Shown: positions 44,047-53,042 of the stretch, piece after piece
Numbering within the stretch: position 1 is the stretch's first letter
Layout: each line of letters begins with the position of its first letter
Source of the DNA: Rhizobium sp. 9140
GTDB lineage: Bacteria > Pseudomonadota > Alphaproteobacteria > Rhizobiales > Rhizobiaceae
Reading direction: 5' to 3'
Length of the DNA: 64,000 bases
Assembly (NCBI RefSeq): GCF_900067135.1
Contig: NZ_FJUR01000005.1
Location: 1-64,000, forward strand
Program-made: the position numbers and the translations under genes
Notes under the pieces: generated by a model
What the model was told of the DNA's origin: nothing
What the model saw: only the letters and a program-made list of their open reading frames with translations
Databases searched by the model: none

Positions 44047-46701
44047 ATGACCGAGCCAGTAAAGACACGATTCAGAGTGAGTGGTATGGATTGCGCATCC
44101 TGCGCGACGAAGATCGATACGGCCGTCAGGCGAATGCCCGGCGTCGAGGATGTCTCGGTTTCGGTGACCACCGGCACGATGACGGTGACGCATGGCGAAA
44201 GCAGTGACCTGACGGCGATCGGCAAGAAAGTCTCCGGGCTCGGATACAATGTAGTTCCTATCGCCGATAAAGCCACTGCTGCCCCGGTCGCAAAGGCTGC
44301 GCATGTGCATGGCCCGGGCTGTAGCCATGACCACGGCGCCGGTTCGCACGACCACGCGGGTCATGACCATGACCGGCATGATCATGACGACCACGATGGC
44401 CACGATCACGGTGGTCACGGTCATGACGACCACGATCACGCAGGTCATGATCGCAATCAAGCAGGCAAAAACGAGAGCCCCGTTACCCCGCTTGTCGAGG
44501 CGCCGCAGATACGATTCAGGGTCGGGGGCATGGATTGCGCGTCCTGCGCAACAAAGATCGACACGGCCGTCAGGCGGATGCCCGGTGTCGAGGATGTCTC
44601 GGTTTCGGTCACAGCCGGTACGATGACGGTGAAGCATGATGGGACAAGCGATCTCGACGCGATCGGCAAGAAGGTCGCAGGGCTGGGCTATTCGGTTGTG
44701 TCATTGGCTGCCGATGAAAACAAATCGAAGGCCGCGTCCGTGGATGCGGGCGACAATCGTGATCATTCCGGCCATGCTCATGGCAAGGCTGGCGGCGAAC
44801 CGGAAAGCCTGCACGGGCATGACCATGGACCGATGAGCGGCCCGTGGTGGAAAAGTAAAAAGGGGCGCTTGACGATCGTTGCCGGTGGTGCGCTGGTTTT
44901 AGCCTATGGGATAGGCCATCTTTTTCCGGCCATTGCCTTCTTTGCCTTTACGGCTGCGATGCTCGTCGGCCTTATACCCATCGCACGACGCGCCGTGATG
45001 GCGGCGTTGGCCGGAACGCCGTTTTCCATTGAAATGCTGATGACAATCGCGGCTGTCGGCGCGCTGTTTATCAATGCGACCGAAGAGGCGGCTGCGGTCG
45101 TGTTCCTGTTCCTGGTCGGCGAACTGCTGGAGGGCGTTGCCGCAAGCAAGGCACGCGCGAGCATCCAGTCCCTGACGGAACTGGTTCCGAAGAACGCTCT
45201 GCTGGAGGAGAACGGGCAGACGCGCGAAGTGCCGGCGGAAAGCCTCGCCGTTGGCGCGGTCATTCTCGTGCGTCCGGGTGACCGGATCTCGGCCGACGGC
45301 GTGATCGTCTCCGGCGAAAGCTCGATCGACGAAGCGCCGGTGACGGGCGAAAGCACACCGGTCGCCAAGGGTTTGGATGACAAGGTTTTTGCAGGCACGG
45401 TCAATGGGGATGCAGCACTTCGAGTCCGCGTCACTGCCGCCGCCGCCGACAACACCATTGCTCGTGTGGTCAAGCTCGTCGAGGAAGCGCAGGAATCGAA
45501 GGCGCCGACAGAACGGTTCATCGACAGCTTCTCCCGCTACTATACGCCGGCTGTGGTCGTGGTTGCCGCACTCGTCGCGACCATTCCGCCGCTGTTCATG
45601 GGCGGCGTCTGGTCGGAATGGGTTTACAAGGGCCTTGCCATTCTGCTGATCGGCTGCCCTTGCGCTTTGGTCATATCGACACCAGCAGCCATTGCCGCCT
45701 CGCTTTCCGCCGGGGCGAGGCGCGGGCTTCTTCTCAAGGGTGGCGCGGTTCTCGAAACCCTCGGAAAGCTGACGGCCATTGCGCTCGACAAGACGGGCAC
45801 TCTGACCGAAGGCAAGCCAAAGGTCACCGACGTGATCGCCTTCGACCGCAATGAAGCCGATGTGCTGCGCTTGGCCGCAGCGCTCGAAACCGGGTCCAGC
45901 CATCCGCTGGCCATGGCCATTCTCGGCAAGGCCGCGGAGGAAAAGGTTCAGGTTCCGGCGGCCGAAAATGCAAAAGCTCTCGGTGGCAAAGGTGTGACCG
46001 CGACCGTTGAGGGTATCGAGATTTTCCTCGGATCGCCGAAGTCGGCAGCCGATCGGATGCCGTTGTCGAACGATCAATTGACGCTGATCGCCAGGCTGAA
46101 TGACGAGGGCAAAACTGTGTCGGTGCTGATTGTCGGCGATATGCTTGCCGGTGCCATCGCCATGCGGGACGAGCCACGGGCGGATGCGAAGGCCGGGTTG
46201 AAGGCACTGGCCGATGTGGGCATCAAGACCGTCATGCTGACGGGCGACAACGCGCGCACGGCGAAGGCGATCGGCGCTCAGCTTGGCATTGAAGTTCGCG
46301 CCGAGCTGATGCCGGAAGACAAGCAACGCATCGTCGGCGAACTTCAAAAGGAAGGCTACGTGGTCGGCAAGATCGGCGACGGCATCAACGATGCGCCGGC
46401 GCTTGCGGCCGCCGATGTCGGCATTGCCATGGGGGGCGGCACGGATGTGGCGCTCGAAACAGCCGATGCAGCTATCCTGCATGGCCGCGTCGGCGACATT
46501 GCCGAGATGATCGATCTTTCGAAAAGAACGATGCGCAACATCTTCCAGAACATCACGCTTTCGCTGGGATTGAAGGCGGTGTTTCTCGTGACCACGATCA
46601 TGGGCATAACCGGCTTGTGGCCGGCGATTTTGGCGGATACCGGCGCAACCGTTCTGGTGACGATCAACGCGCTGCGTCTCCTTCGCCCCATTAAATCCTA
46701 A
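44047..46701 (+). CDS. P1B-type heavy-metal ATPase (Zn/Cd/Pb class) with two HMA domains
   Basis: ATP-driven exporter of 884 aa. Two near-identical metal-binding domains (GMDCASCATKIDTAVRRMPG, at residues about 13-32 and about 163-182) flank and precede long His/Asp linkers (HDHAGHDHDRHDHDDHDGHD). The core follows with TGES, IGCPCALVIS (CPC near 536), DKTGTLTEG (phosphorylated Asp near 581), SHPLAMAIL and GDGINDAPAL. CPC and DKTGT are intact; class by context is Zn/Cd/Pb. The duplicated HMA plus His repeats indicate a high-capacity metal sensor or chaperone region. Co-transcribed with the downstream L,D-transpeptidase. Confidence 0.93.
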   Translation: MTEPVKTRFRVSGMDCASCATKIDTAVRRMPGVEDVSVSVTTGTMTVTHGESSDLTAIGKKVSGLGYNVVPIADKATAAPVAKAAHVHGPGCSHDHGAGSHDHAGHDHDRHDHDDHDGHDHGGHGHDDHDHAGHDRNQAGKNESPVTPLVEAPQIRFRVGGMDCASCATKIDTAVRRMPGVEDVSVSVTAGTMTVKHDGTSDLDAIGKKVAGLGYSVVSLAADENKSKAASVDAGDNRDHSGHAHGKAGGEPESLHGHDHGPMSGPWWKSKKGRLTIVAGGALVLAYGIGHLFPAIAFFAFTAAMLVGLIPIARRAVMAALAGTPFSIEMLMTIAAVGALFINATEEAAAVVFLFLVGELLEGVAASKARASIQSLTELVPKNALLEENGQTREVPAESLAVGAVILVRPGDRISADGVIVSGESSIDEAPVTGESTPVAKGLDDKVFAGTVNGDAALRVRVTAAAADNTIARVVKLVEEAQESKAPTERFIDSFSRYYTPAVVVVAALVATIPPLFMGGVWSEWVYKGLAILLIGCPCALVISTPAAIAASLSAGARRGLLLKGGAVLETLGKLTAIALDKTGTLTEGKPKVTDVIAFDRNEADVLRLAAALETGSSHPLAMAILGKAAEEKVQVPAAENAKALGGKGVTATVEGIEIFLGSPKSAADRMPLSNDQLTLIARLNDEGKTVSVLIVGDMLAGAIAMRDEPRADAKAGLKALADVGIKTVMLTGDNARTAKAIGAQLGIEVRAELMPEDKQRIVGELQKEGYVVGKIGDGINDAPALAAADVGIAMGGGTDVALETADAAILHGRVGDIAEMIDLSKRTMRNIFQNITLSLGLKAVFLVTTIMGITGLWPAILADTGATVLVTINALRLLRPIKS

Positions 46702-46728
46702 GCATTTCAAAGCGGATTCACTCACTCC

Positions 46729-47433
46729 ATGACGCTCGAAACCAATCTGTCACGGCGCGGCTTTCTTATTGTTGCCGCGTCGTCTGTTGCAACGCTGGCG
46801 GGTTGCGCAACCTCATCACCCGAAGGCCGCATTGCCCCCTTACCGGTAGTGGTCAAGCGGCCCGTCGGCCCGCCAACCTCAGCTGAACTTGAAGCTATGT
46901 ACGGGCCACTTCAGGACGGTGGGTTTCTCATTCCGGCAACGCCATATCAGCAGATCGACCCGACATTCTATCGCCAGCGGGTCATCGACCCGACGGGAGA
47001 GGCGCCCGGAACCGTCATCGTCGATACGCCTTCACGTTTTCTCTATGTCGTTGAACCGGGCGGCACGGCGATGCGCTATGGCGTGGGCATCGGCCGCGAC
47101 GGATTTGCCTGGCAGGGCGATGGCGTCATTCACTGGCGCCAAGCCTGGCCGCGCTGGAAACCACCGAACGAGATGGTCGCGCGCCAGCCCGAACTCAAAC
47201 AATATTCCATCGAAAATGGCGGCATGGCCGGCGGTCTCGACAATCCGCTCGGTGCGCGTGCGCTCTACATTTTTCAGAACGGACAGGACACGCTCTATCG
47301 ACTCCACGGCAACAAGGACTGGCGCTCGATCGGCAAGGCTGTGTCTTCGGGCTGCGTGCGCCTGATCAACCAGGACATTATCGATCTCTATGCCCGGGTC
47401 CCATACAAGGCGAAAATTGTAGTCAGGCAGTAA
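46729..47433 (+). CDS. L,D-transpeptidase 1, Tat-like lipoprotein
   Basis: YkuD-fold enzyme of 234 aa that makes 3-3 peptidoglycan crosslinks or links proteins to it. The N-terminus LSRRGFLIVAASSVATLAGC joins a twin-arginine motif to a lipobox, so the protein should be a lipoprotein. The catalytic motif is YRLHGNKDWRSIGKAVSSGC with the active Cys, followed by VRL. It lies 27 bp after the ATPase, hence in the metal operon. Close relative of 56241-56954. Confidence 0.88.
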   Translation: MTLETNLSRRGFLIVAASSVATLAGCATSSPEGRIAPLPVVVKRPVGPPTSAELEAMYGPLQDGGFLIPATPYQQIDPTFYRQRVIDPTGEAPGTVIVDTPSRFLYVVEPGGTAMRYGVGIGRDGFAWQGDGVIHWRQAWPRWKPPNEMVARQPELKQYSIENGGMAGGLDNPLGARALYIFQNGQDTLYRLHGNKDWRSIGKAVSSGCVRLINQDIIDLYARVPYKAKIVVRQ

Positions 47434-47847
47434 TGTTCGGATGACTAGCGCAATTCGACCCTTTGACGATGGAACTTTCTGCGCAAAACGTGGTGAAGGG
47501 GAAGTATCGCCGACCGCTTTTTTAACGCGCAGTCACCGATTATCTGGATTTCTGTATCGGTGTATCACACTGGCCGTCTTTCAATCTCGCCAACGTCCTA
47601 GTCGATTTATCATGAACGTATGGGACGCAAACTCCGGCTATCCAGAAGCTTCGATGCTACAGGCAAACGGCCTGTTCGTGGCCAGATCAATTTGCACGGT
47701 TCTCCACCGCTCAAGATTTTTTATTTGCAGCTCTAGCGGCTAGAGAGTGTGGCCGGTTCTGAACACTGCGAGATGGGATGTGTGAAATGTGAAACAAGCG
47801 CCTCAGCCCTCGTCGGTCGTTAGACTCGGAACAGGATGGGTTAGAAC
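47434..47847. other. Intergenic region with MerR-type site, no gene
   Basis: 410 bp between the transpeptidase and the phosphoethanolamine transferase. It holds the site at 47725-47755. Frames here lack ribosome sites and family features. Confidence 0.45.
47725..47755 (+). promoter_or_regulatory. MerR-type promoter/operator 3
   Basis: TTGCAG - 19 bp with the near-perfect dyad CTCTAGCGGCTAGAG - TGGCCG. The -35 and dyad are good; the -10 is poor, so basal expression should be low. It lies 92 bp before the transferase gene. Confidence 0.7.
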
Positions 47848-49500
47848 ATGAAGTTTAAGAAAACAGGCTTTAAAAAATTGCCTCTTTACAGGCCGCACCT
47901 GGGCAGTGTCATGTTGAGCGTATGTGTGGCGCTCTTTCTGCTGTTCACGAGCAACAGGACGTTCTGGTCGAAGATCAATGCGTATCTGGCACAGGAGCCT
48001 GTGGCGATTGCCATGCTCTACATAGCCATGAGCGCTTTGTTCATCGCTGCGTTAACGATTTTCTCGGCCAAGTACGTCATTAAGCCGTTCTTCATTTTTC
48101 TCGTGATGACATCCGCTACGGCTTCATGGTTTGTGGATCAGTTCGGTGTGGTTATCGATAGCGATATGATGCGCAACGCGTATCAGACAACACCAGCCGA
48201 AGCACAGCATCTCATTACGTGGGGCTTTGTGGGGCATCTTGCCCTATTCGCATTTTTACCAACGGGTCTTATTCTTTGGGTTCGCGTTGTTCATCGGCCA
48301 ATATTGGGGAAGATCGCTCGCAATTGCGCTGTCGTTATTGGGTGCATGCTTGTCTTCGCCGGCGCAGCATTCTCCTATTCCGCGACCTACACTGCTGCCG
48401 TCCGCGAGCACCGAGATATCGCCAGGGCTTTGAACCCGGTGACACCTCTCGTGAGTGCGGTAAAACTTTTCACCCAGGTACGGGCCGAAGCTAAAATAGT
48501 TGCCCAACCGCTCGGACATGACGCGAAGGTCGTTCCACCGATTAATGGCTCCCGCAAACCGCGCGTAACCGTCATCGTTGCGGGCGAAACAGCCCGCGCC
48601 CAGAATTTCTCGCTGGGTGGCTATCAACGTGACACGAACCCGCTTCTGGCGAAACAGGATATCATTTATTTCCCTGAAACTTATAGCTGCGGCACCGCGA
48701 CGGCGACGTCCTTACCTTGCATGTTCTCCAAGTTCAAGCGTGTCGACTACACACACAAAAAGGGTCTCGAAAACGAAACACTGGTTGATGTCATCGAGAA
48801 TTCGGGCATTAAGGTCGAATGGTGGGACAACAGCACGGGCAGCAAGGGAATTGCCGATAGAATACCCTTCGTCAATCTATCGGCATCCAAGGACACACGC
48901 TACTGCAAGACGGGCGAGTGTCAGGACGGCGTTTTTCTGGACAAACTCGAAACCTGGCTTCGTGATGTCAAACAAGACAGCGTCCTGGTCCTTCATCAGA
49001 TGGGCAGTCATGGCCCCGCCTATTTCTTGCGCTATCCCGACGCTTTCAGGCGTTTCACTCCGGATTGCCGCACCGCCGAGCTTGGAGACTGCAAGCCTGA
49101 GGAAATCGTAAACACATACGACAATACGATCCTATATACTGATTTCATTCTCTCGAGCATTATAGAACGGTTGAAAGCGAGTTCAGACCGCGTCGAAGGT
49201 GGCATGATATATATGTCGGATCATGGTGAGTCTTTAGGCGAGCAAGGATTATACCTCCATGGTGCACCATATATGCTTGCACCAGATGTCCAAACAAAGA
49301 TACCTTTCGTTTTGTGGATGGATCGACCGTTTCAGGCGTCGATGGGCGTGGACAAAGCGTGCTTGATGAACAATAGGACGTCACCGCGCTCGCATGACAA
49401 TCTCTTTAACAGCGTCCTAAGCATGCTCAACATCAATACCAGCGTCTACGATCGGTCTCTCGATGTCTTTGCTGACTGCAAGCTTCTCAAATCGTCTTAG
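47848..49500 (+). CDS. eptA: Lipid A phosphoethanolamine transferase (EptA/MCR family)
   Basis: Inner-membrane enzyme of 550 aa that adds phosphoethanolamine to lipid A; relatives confer resistance to polymyxins. Five N-terminal helices (to about residue 185) are followed by a periplasmic sulfatase-fold domain. Zinc and catalytic residues are present: E247 in VIVAGETARAQNFS, T285 in SCGTATATSLPCMFS, H388 in QMGSHGPAYF, and D458/H459 in YMSDHGESLGEQGLYLHG. Disulfide-forming Cys residues are also seen. A MerR-type promoter precedes it, so metal-induced lipid A change is proposed. Followed by an IS21 copy. Confidence 0.9.
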   Translation: MKFKKTGFKKLPLYRPHLGSVMLSVCVALFLLFTSNRTFWSKINAYLAQEPVAIAMLYIAMSALFIAALTIFSAKYVIKPFFIFLVMTSATASWFVDQFGVVIDSDMMRNAYQTTPAEAQHLITWGFVGHLALFAFLPTGLILWVRVVHRPILGKIARNCAVVIGCMLVFAGAAFSYSATYTAAVREHRDIARALNPVTPLVSAVKLFTQVRAEAKIVAQPLGHDAKVVPPINGSRKPRVTVIVAGETARAQNFSLGGYQRDTNPLLAKQDIIYFPETYSCGTATATSLPCMFSKFKRVDYTHKKGLENETLVDVIENSGIKVEWWDNSTGSKGIADRIPFVNLSASKDTRYCKTGECQDGVFLDKLETWLRDVKQDSVLVLHQMGSHGPAYFLRYPDAFRRFTPDCRTAELGDCKPEEIVNTYDNTILYTDFILSSIIERLKASSDRVEGGMIYMSDHGESLGEQGLYLHGAPYMLAPDVQTKIPFVLWMDRPFQASMGVDKACLMNNRTSPRSHDNLFNSVLSMLNINTSVYDRSLDVFADCKLLKSS

Positions 49501-49744
49501 AAACATCGTATCCACCGGCTTGCCACCGCCTGCCGGGCGCGCGCGATGATACAGGACTCGTGCATAATGACGTCGTCAACATCGTGTATTAAAATAGCTG
49601 AGGCACCGCGATTGTCAACGGCGGAGTAAAATCCTGCCACGCGGCGGCGCAAAAGTCGGCCACTTGTGGCGCGCGCATGAGACCGCCGGGAGGGCTTAGG
49701 CCCGAGCGGGGGTCTCATGCGCGCGTTGCGATTTTCGAAGGGCG

Positions 49745-50503
49745 TCAGCCGGCCTTTCGGGCGCGGCTTTGGGCGAGACGATAGCTGTCGCCGTTCATCT
49801 CGAGGATGCTGACGTGATGGGTGATGCGGTCGAGCAAAGCGCCGGTCAGGCGCTCGGACCCCAAGGTTTCCGTCCATTCGTCAAAAGGAAGGTTGCTGGT
49901 GATCAGGGTCGCGCCTCGCTCGTATCGTTGCGAGATCAGCTCGAACAGCAATTCCGCGCCGGTCTTTGACAGCGGCACGAAGCCCAGTTCATCGATGATC
50001 AACAGCTGGTAGGCGGCCATCTGCTTCTGGAACCGGATGAGACGCCGCTCGTCGCGCGCCTCCATCATCTCGCTGACCAGTGCGGCCGCTGTCGTGAACC
50101 CAACGGACAGGCCCTTCTGGCAGGCGGCCAGGCCGAGGCCGAGCGCCACATGGGTCTTGCCCGTGCCGCTGGGGCCGAGAGCGATAACGTTCTCCCTGCG
50201 CTCGATCCATTCGCAGCGCGCCAGTTCCAGCACCTGCATCCTGTTCAGCTTTGGGATGGCGGCGAAGTCGAAACTGTCGAGGCTTTTGACGACCGGGAAC
50301 CTGGCCGCCTTGATGCGACGCTCGACCTTGCGACGGTCCCGTTCGATCATCTCCCGCTCGGCAAGCCGGGTGAGGTATCCGACATGATCGACGCCTTCGG
50401 TGGCGCACAGCCGGGCCAGCTTCTGGTACTCGCGCTGGAAACTCGGCAGCTTCAGGGTTTTGAGATAATGGGTGAGAAGGATCTCGGGTGCTTGGGTGTT
50501 CAT
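49745..50503 (-). CDS. istB: IS21-family helper ATPase, copy 2
   Basis: 252 aa, apparently identical to the copy at 31674-32432, with Walker A GPSGTGKTHVALGLG. Intact. Confidence 0.95.
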   Translation of the reverse strand: MNTQAPEILLTHYLKTLKLPSFQREYQKLARLCATEGVDHVGYLTRLAEREMIERDRRKVERRIKAARFPVVKSLDSFDFAAIPKLNRMQVLELARCEWIERRENVIALGPSGTGKTHVALGLGLAACQKGLSVGFTTAAALVSEMMEARDERRLIRFQKQMAAYQLLIIDELGFVPLSKTGAELLFELISQRYERGATLITSNLPFDEWTETLGSERLTGALLDRITHHVSILEMNGDSYRLAQSRARKAG

Positions 50504-51996
50504 GCGACTTCTCCCGCATCCGACGACAGGAGACGCATATACGCCTTCGCCGATGTCGTCTCGACCGTCGCCCTCGGCAAATACGGGTAGATGGACAGGT
50601 CCAGTCTGGGCGGCCGGCGTTCCACCCGGCACAGGATCAGATGCTTGACGGCGTCAAAGCCAATGGCGCCAAGCTGGATCGCCTGCTTCACCGCCGCATG
50701 CAGATCGGCGAGTTCGAAGCTCTCCAGCAGGCGGAGGACCTGCACGTACTCACGCCGGCCGTGTTTGGCCATGCGGCCTTCCATCAACCGGCGCAGCGTA
50801 GCGAACTCTTGCGGCAAGTCCCAGCCCTGGAGGGGCGCTGCCTGATCCAGCGAATTGATCTTCTGCTCGATCAGCGGCAGGTAATGGACAGGATCGAAGA
50901 CGACGTCTTCCCGTTCCCAGCACCGAGGATGGCGGGCGATGATCTCGCCACGGCCACCAATGACCACTTCGTTGACATAGCCGCGCACCCACACATCCTG
51001 ATGGCCATAGGCGACCGGGACGGAATAGTCGTTGGTCTTGTAGCGCACCAGCGACTGCGCCGTCACCTTGGCACTTGCCTGGTCGCAGGCATCAAATGGC
51101 GAGGCTGGCAAGGCGCGCATGGCAGCCAGATCGCGCCGCAAGCGCTCGCCGATCGTCTCGCTCTCGCCGCGCAGCCTGTCGCGCTGGCGCTTCCGGCACT
51201 GCTCCTCCAGAAAGGTGTTGAACGCCTCCCATGTCGCAAACTGCGGGATCGGTACCATGAAGTTGCGCCGGGCATAGCCGACGAGACCCTCGACGTTCCC
51301 CTTGTCGTTGCCCTTGCCGGGACGGCCATAGCGATCCCGGATAAGGTAGTGGGACAGGAAGCCGCTGAACAACGTCGCGCGCTTGCGGGTGCCGTCAGGC
51401 AAAATCTTCGCCACCAGGCAACGGTCGTTGTCGTAGACGATCGATTGCGGCACGGCGCCGAAGAAAGCGAACGCATGGACATGGCCATCGACCCAGGCCT
51501 CGGCCACTGCCGCCGGATAGGCCCGCACGTAGCAGCCGTCGCTGTGCGGAAGGTCGAGCACGAAGAAATGCGCCTTCTGCTCGACACCGCCGATGACCAC
51601 CATCGCCTCACCGAAATCGGCCTGCGCATGGCCGGGCGGATGCGACAGCGGCACGAACACTTCCTGGCGGCGCTGATCCCGCTCGCGCATGTAATCCTTG
51701 ATGATCGTATAGCCGCCAGTGAACCCGCATTCGTCTCGAAGCCGGTCAAACACCCGCTTGGCCGTATGGCGCTGCTTGCGCGGCACTTGTCTGTCTTCGT
51801 CCAGCCAGTGATCGATCGTCGAGACAAACGCATCCAGCTTGGGCCGCCGGATCGGTGATTGTCGCTGATAGCCAGGTGGCGTCGAATAGGACAGCATCTT
51901 GGAAACGCTGTCGCGCGATATGTTGAAATGCTTTGCAGCCTGACGCCGGCTCATGCCTTCCGAGCAAGCCAGTCGAACCTTCAGATATAATTCCAC
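50500..51996 (-). CDS. istA: IS21-family transposase, copy 2
   Basis: 498 aa, apparently identical to the copy at 30181-31677; GTG start, and 4-bp overlap with istB. Intact DDE core. Confidence 0.95.
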   Translation of the reverse strand: MELYLKVRLACSEGMSRRQAAKHFNISRDSVSKMLSYSTPPGYQRQSPIRRPKLDAFVSTIDHWLDEDRQVPRKQRHTAKRVFDRLRDECGFTGGYTIIKDYMRERDQRRQEVFVPLSHPPGHAQADFGEAMVVIGGVEQKAHFFVLDLPHSDGCYVRAYPAAVAEAWVDGHVHAFAFFGAVPQSIVYDNDRCLVAKILPDGTRKRATLFSGFLSHYLIRDRYGRPGKGNDKGNVEGLVGYARRNFMVPIPQFATWEAFNTFLEEQCRKRQRDRLRGESETIGERLRRDLAAMRALPASPFDACDQASAKVTAQSLVRYKTNDYSVPVAYGHQDVWVRGYVNEVVIGGRGEIIARHPRCWEREDVVFDPVHYLPLIEQKINSLDQAAPLQGWDLPQEFATLRRLMEGRMAKHGRREYVQVLRLLESFELADLHAAVKQAIQLGAIGFDAVKHLILCRVERRPPRLDLSIYPYLPRATVETTSAKAYMRLLSSDAGEVA

Positions 51997-52119
51997 GGTA
52001 TAGATCCCCAGGCCCTCCTGCGCTCATTGCAGAAGAGAAATAGGTGGCCGACTTTTACGCCGCCCGAAGCGGGACAATCCCGCCGCTACCGTGGTCTAAT
52101 TTTGCACCGCCGCTCTCAT

Positions 52120-52138
52120 CTCTAGTCACCTTAGCTTT
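52120..52138 (+). promoter_or_regulatory. Operator-like leader of the merR gene, IS-truncated
   Basis: CTCTAGTCACCTTAG resembles the operator family of this region and the leader of the dead merR copy (CTCTAGTCACTTCAG). The IS21 element ends two bases before it, so the original upstream -35 region is gone. Confidence 0.45.
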
Positions 52139-52153
52139 TTTGGGAGGCCGTTC

Positions 52154-52570
52154 ATGTTCACCATTGGTGATCTGTCACGCTCGACAGGCGTCAAGATACC
52201 AACGATTCGCTACTACGAGCAGATGGGGCTGCTTTCGCATTCGGAGCGTTCGGAGGGAAACCAGCGGCGATATTCCAGGCCCGAGCAGGAGCGCCTGTCC
52301 TTCATCCGCCATGCCAGGGAACTCGGGCTGACGATCGAAGCGATCCGGGAACTGATCGATCTCAGCCAGCATCCCGAGCGGCCGTGCGCCGATGCGGACC
52401 GGATCGCAGCGACGCAGCTTGTGGCGGTGCGCGACAAGATCGCAAAACTGAGGAAGCTGGAAACAGAACTGGAGCGGATCACGAGCCACTGCCACGGAAC
52501 GCAAGTCAAGGATTGCTATGTGATCAGGGCGCTGGCTAATCACGAACTCTGCGAGACAGACCATTCTTGA
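52154..52570 (+). CDS. MerR-family metal regulator (Zn/Cd/Pb-type: ZntR/CadR/PbrR)
   Basis: Activator of 138 aa that twists overlong promoters on metal binding. The helix-turn-helix FTIGDLSRSTGVKIPTIRYY is followed by a dimerisation coiled coil and metal site. Candidate ligands are C78 (ERPCADADR), C113 (SHCHGTQ) and C121 (KDCYVI); the C-35-C-8-C spacing is close to CadR (35, 7) and PbrR (35, 9). C133 is extra. ATG 52154 follows GGGAGG. The only intact MerR gene in the window, so the best candidate controller of the five 19-bp-spacer promoters. Confidence 0.9.
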   Translation: MFTIGDLSRSTGVKIPTIRYYEQMGLLSHSERSEGNQRRYSRPEQERLSFIRHARELGLTIEAIRELIDLSQHPERPCADADRIAATQLVAVRDKIAKLRKLETELERITSHCHGTQVKDCYVIRALANHELCETDHS

Positions 52571-52626
52571 TCGTTATTGGCCTAAGAATTTGGCGGAGGA
52601 GCGTTCGTTCCCCCGCCACGATGCGG

Positions 52627-52815
52627 TCACGGTTTCGGCGGCGCGCTCTTGTCGCGGTGGCCGTGCTCGTCCAGATCGCCGGGCTGGTGGCCAGGATGAT
52701 CATGATGAGGACCCGGCTTTTCCGTGACAGATTTGTCGCGGTGGCCATGCTCGTCCAGATCGCCCGGAGTATGCCCCGGATGATCGTGATGAGGTCCTGG
52801 TTTTTCCTGTGTCAT
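52627..52815 (-). CDS. His-rich tandem-repeat metal-binding peptide, 62 aa
   Basis: Small protein made of two near-identical units of about 25 residues, each EKPGPHHDHPGHxPGDLDEH followed by GHRDKS, with seven or so His and several Asp/Glu per unit. ATG 52815 follows AAAGGAAC at good spacing. No signal peptide, so a cytosolic metal buffer is likely. It lies between the MerR gene and the CDF gene on the opposite strand. Confidence 0.7.
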   Translation of the reverse strand: MTQEKPGPHHDHPGHTPGDLDEHGHRDKSVTEKPGPHHDHPGHQPGDLDEHGHRDKSAPPKP

Positions 52816-52945
52816 GGCGTGTTCCTTTCTGCTCATCGACTACCAAGAAACGCGGTCTCCCCTGCTTTGTTCCCGTTCTTCCCGATGGTAGAAGTGTCGA
52901 TGCGCGCTGCTGCGTTTGGCGACAGGGAACCTGCCCATCCAACAC

Positions 52946-52976
52946 TTGCTCCTCTAGTTGCAAGAGGATGTATCGT
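52946..52976 (+). promoter_or_regulatory. MerR-type promoter/operator 4
   Basis: TTGCTC - 19 bp with CTCTAGTTGCAAGAGG - TATCGT, 66 bp before the second CDF gene. Confidence 0.82.
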
Positions 52977-53042
52977 GAGCGAGATGTAGGAAGAGGATGT
53001 TGATCTGGACAGAATGCGGAGCGATCGAAAGGGACGAGGTCG

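Larger units (their letters stand above)
49613..52118 (-). mobile_element. IS21-family insertion sequence, copy 2 (2506 bp)
   Basis: Same length, ends and genes as 30059-32564, in the opposite orientation. Flanks differ (CTAGAGA on one side, ATCGCGG on the other), so no target duplication is present, unlike copy 1. This suggests rearrangement or deletion next to this copy. Its left end lies 35 bp upstream of the merR start. Confidence 0.95.

Noticed and set aside
44899-46725. 608-aa frame opposite the P-type ATPase
   Set aside because: Antisense shadow; Arg/His-rich composition without motifs.
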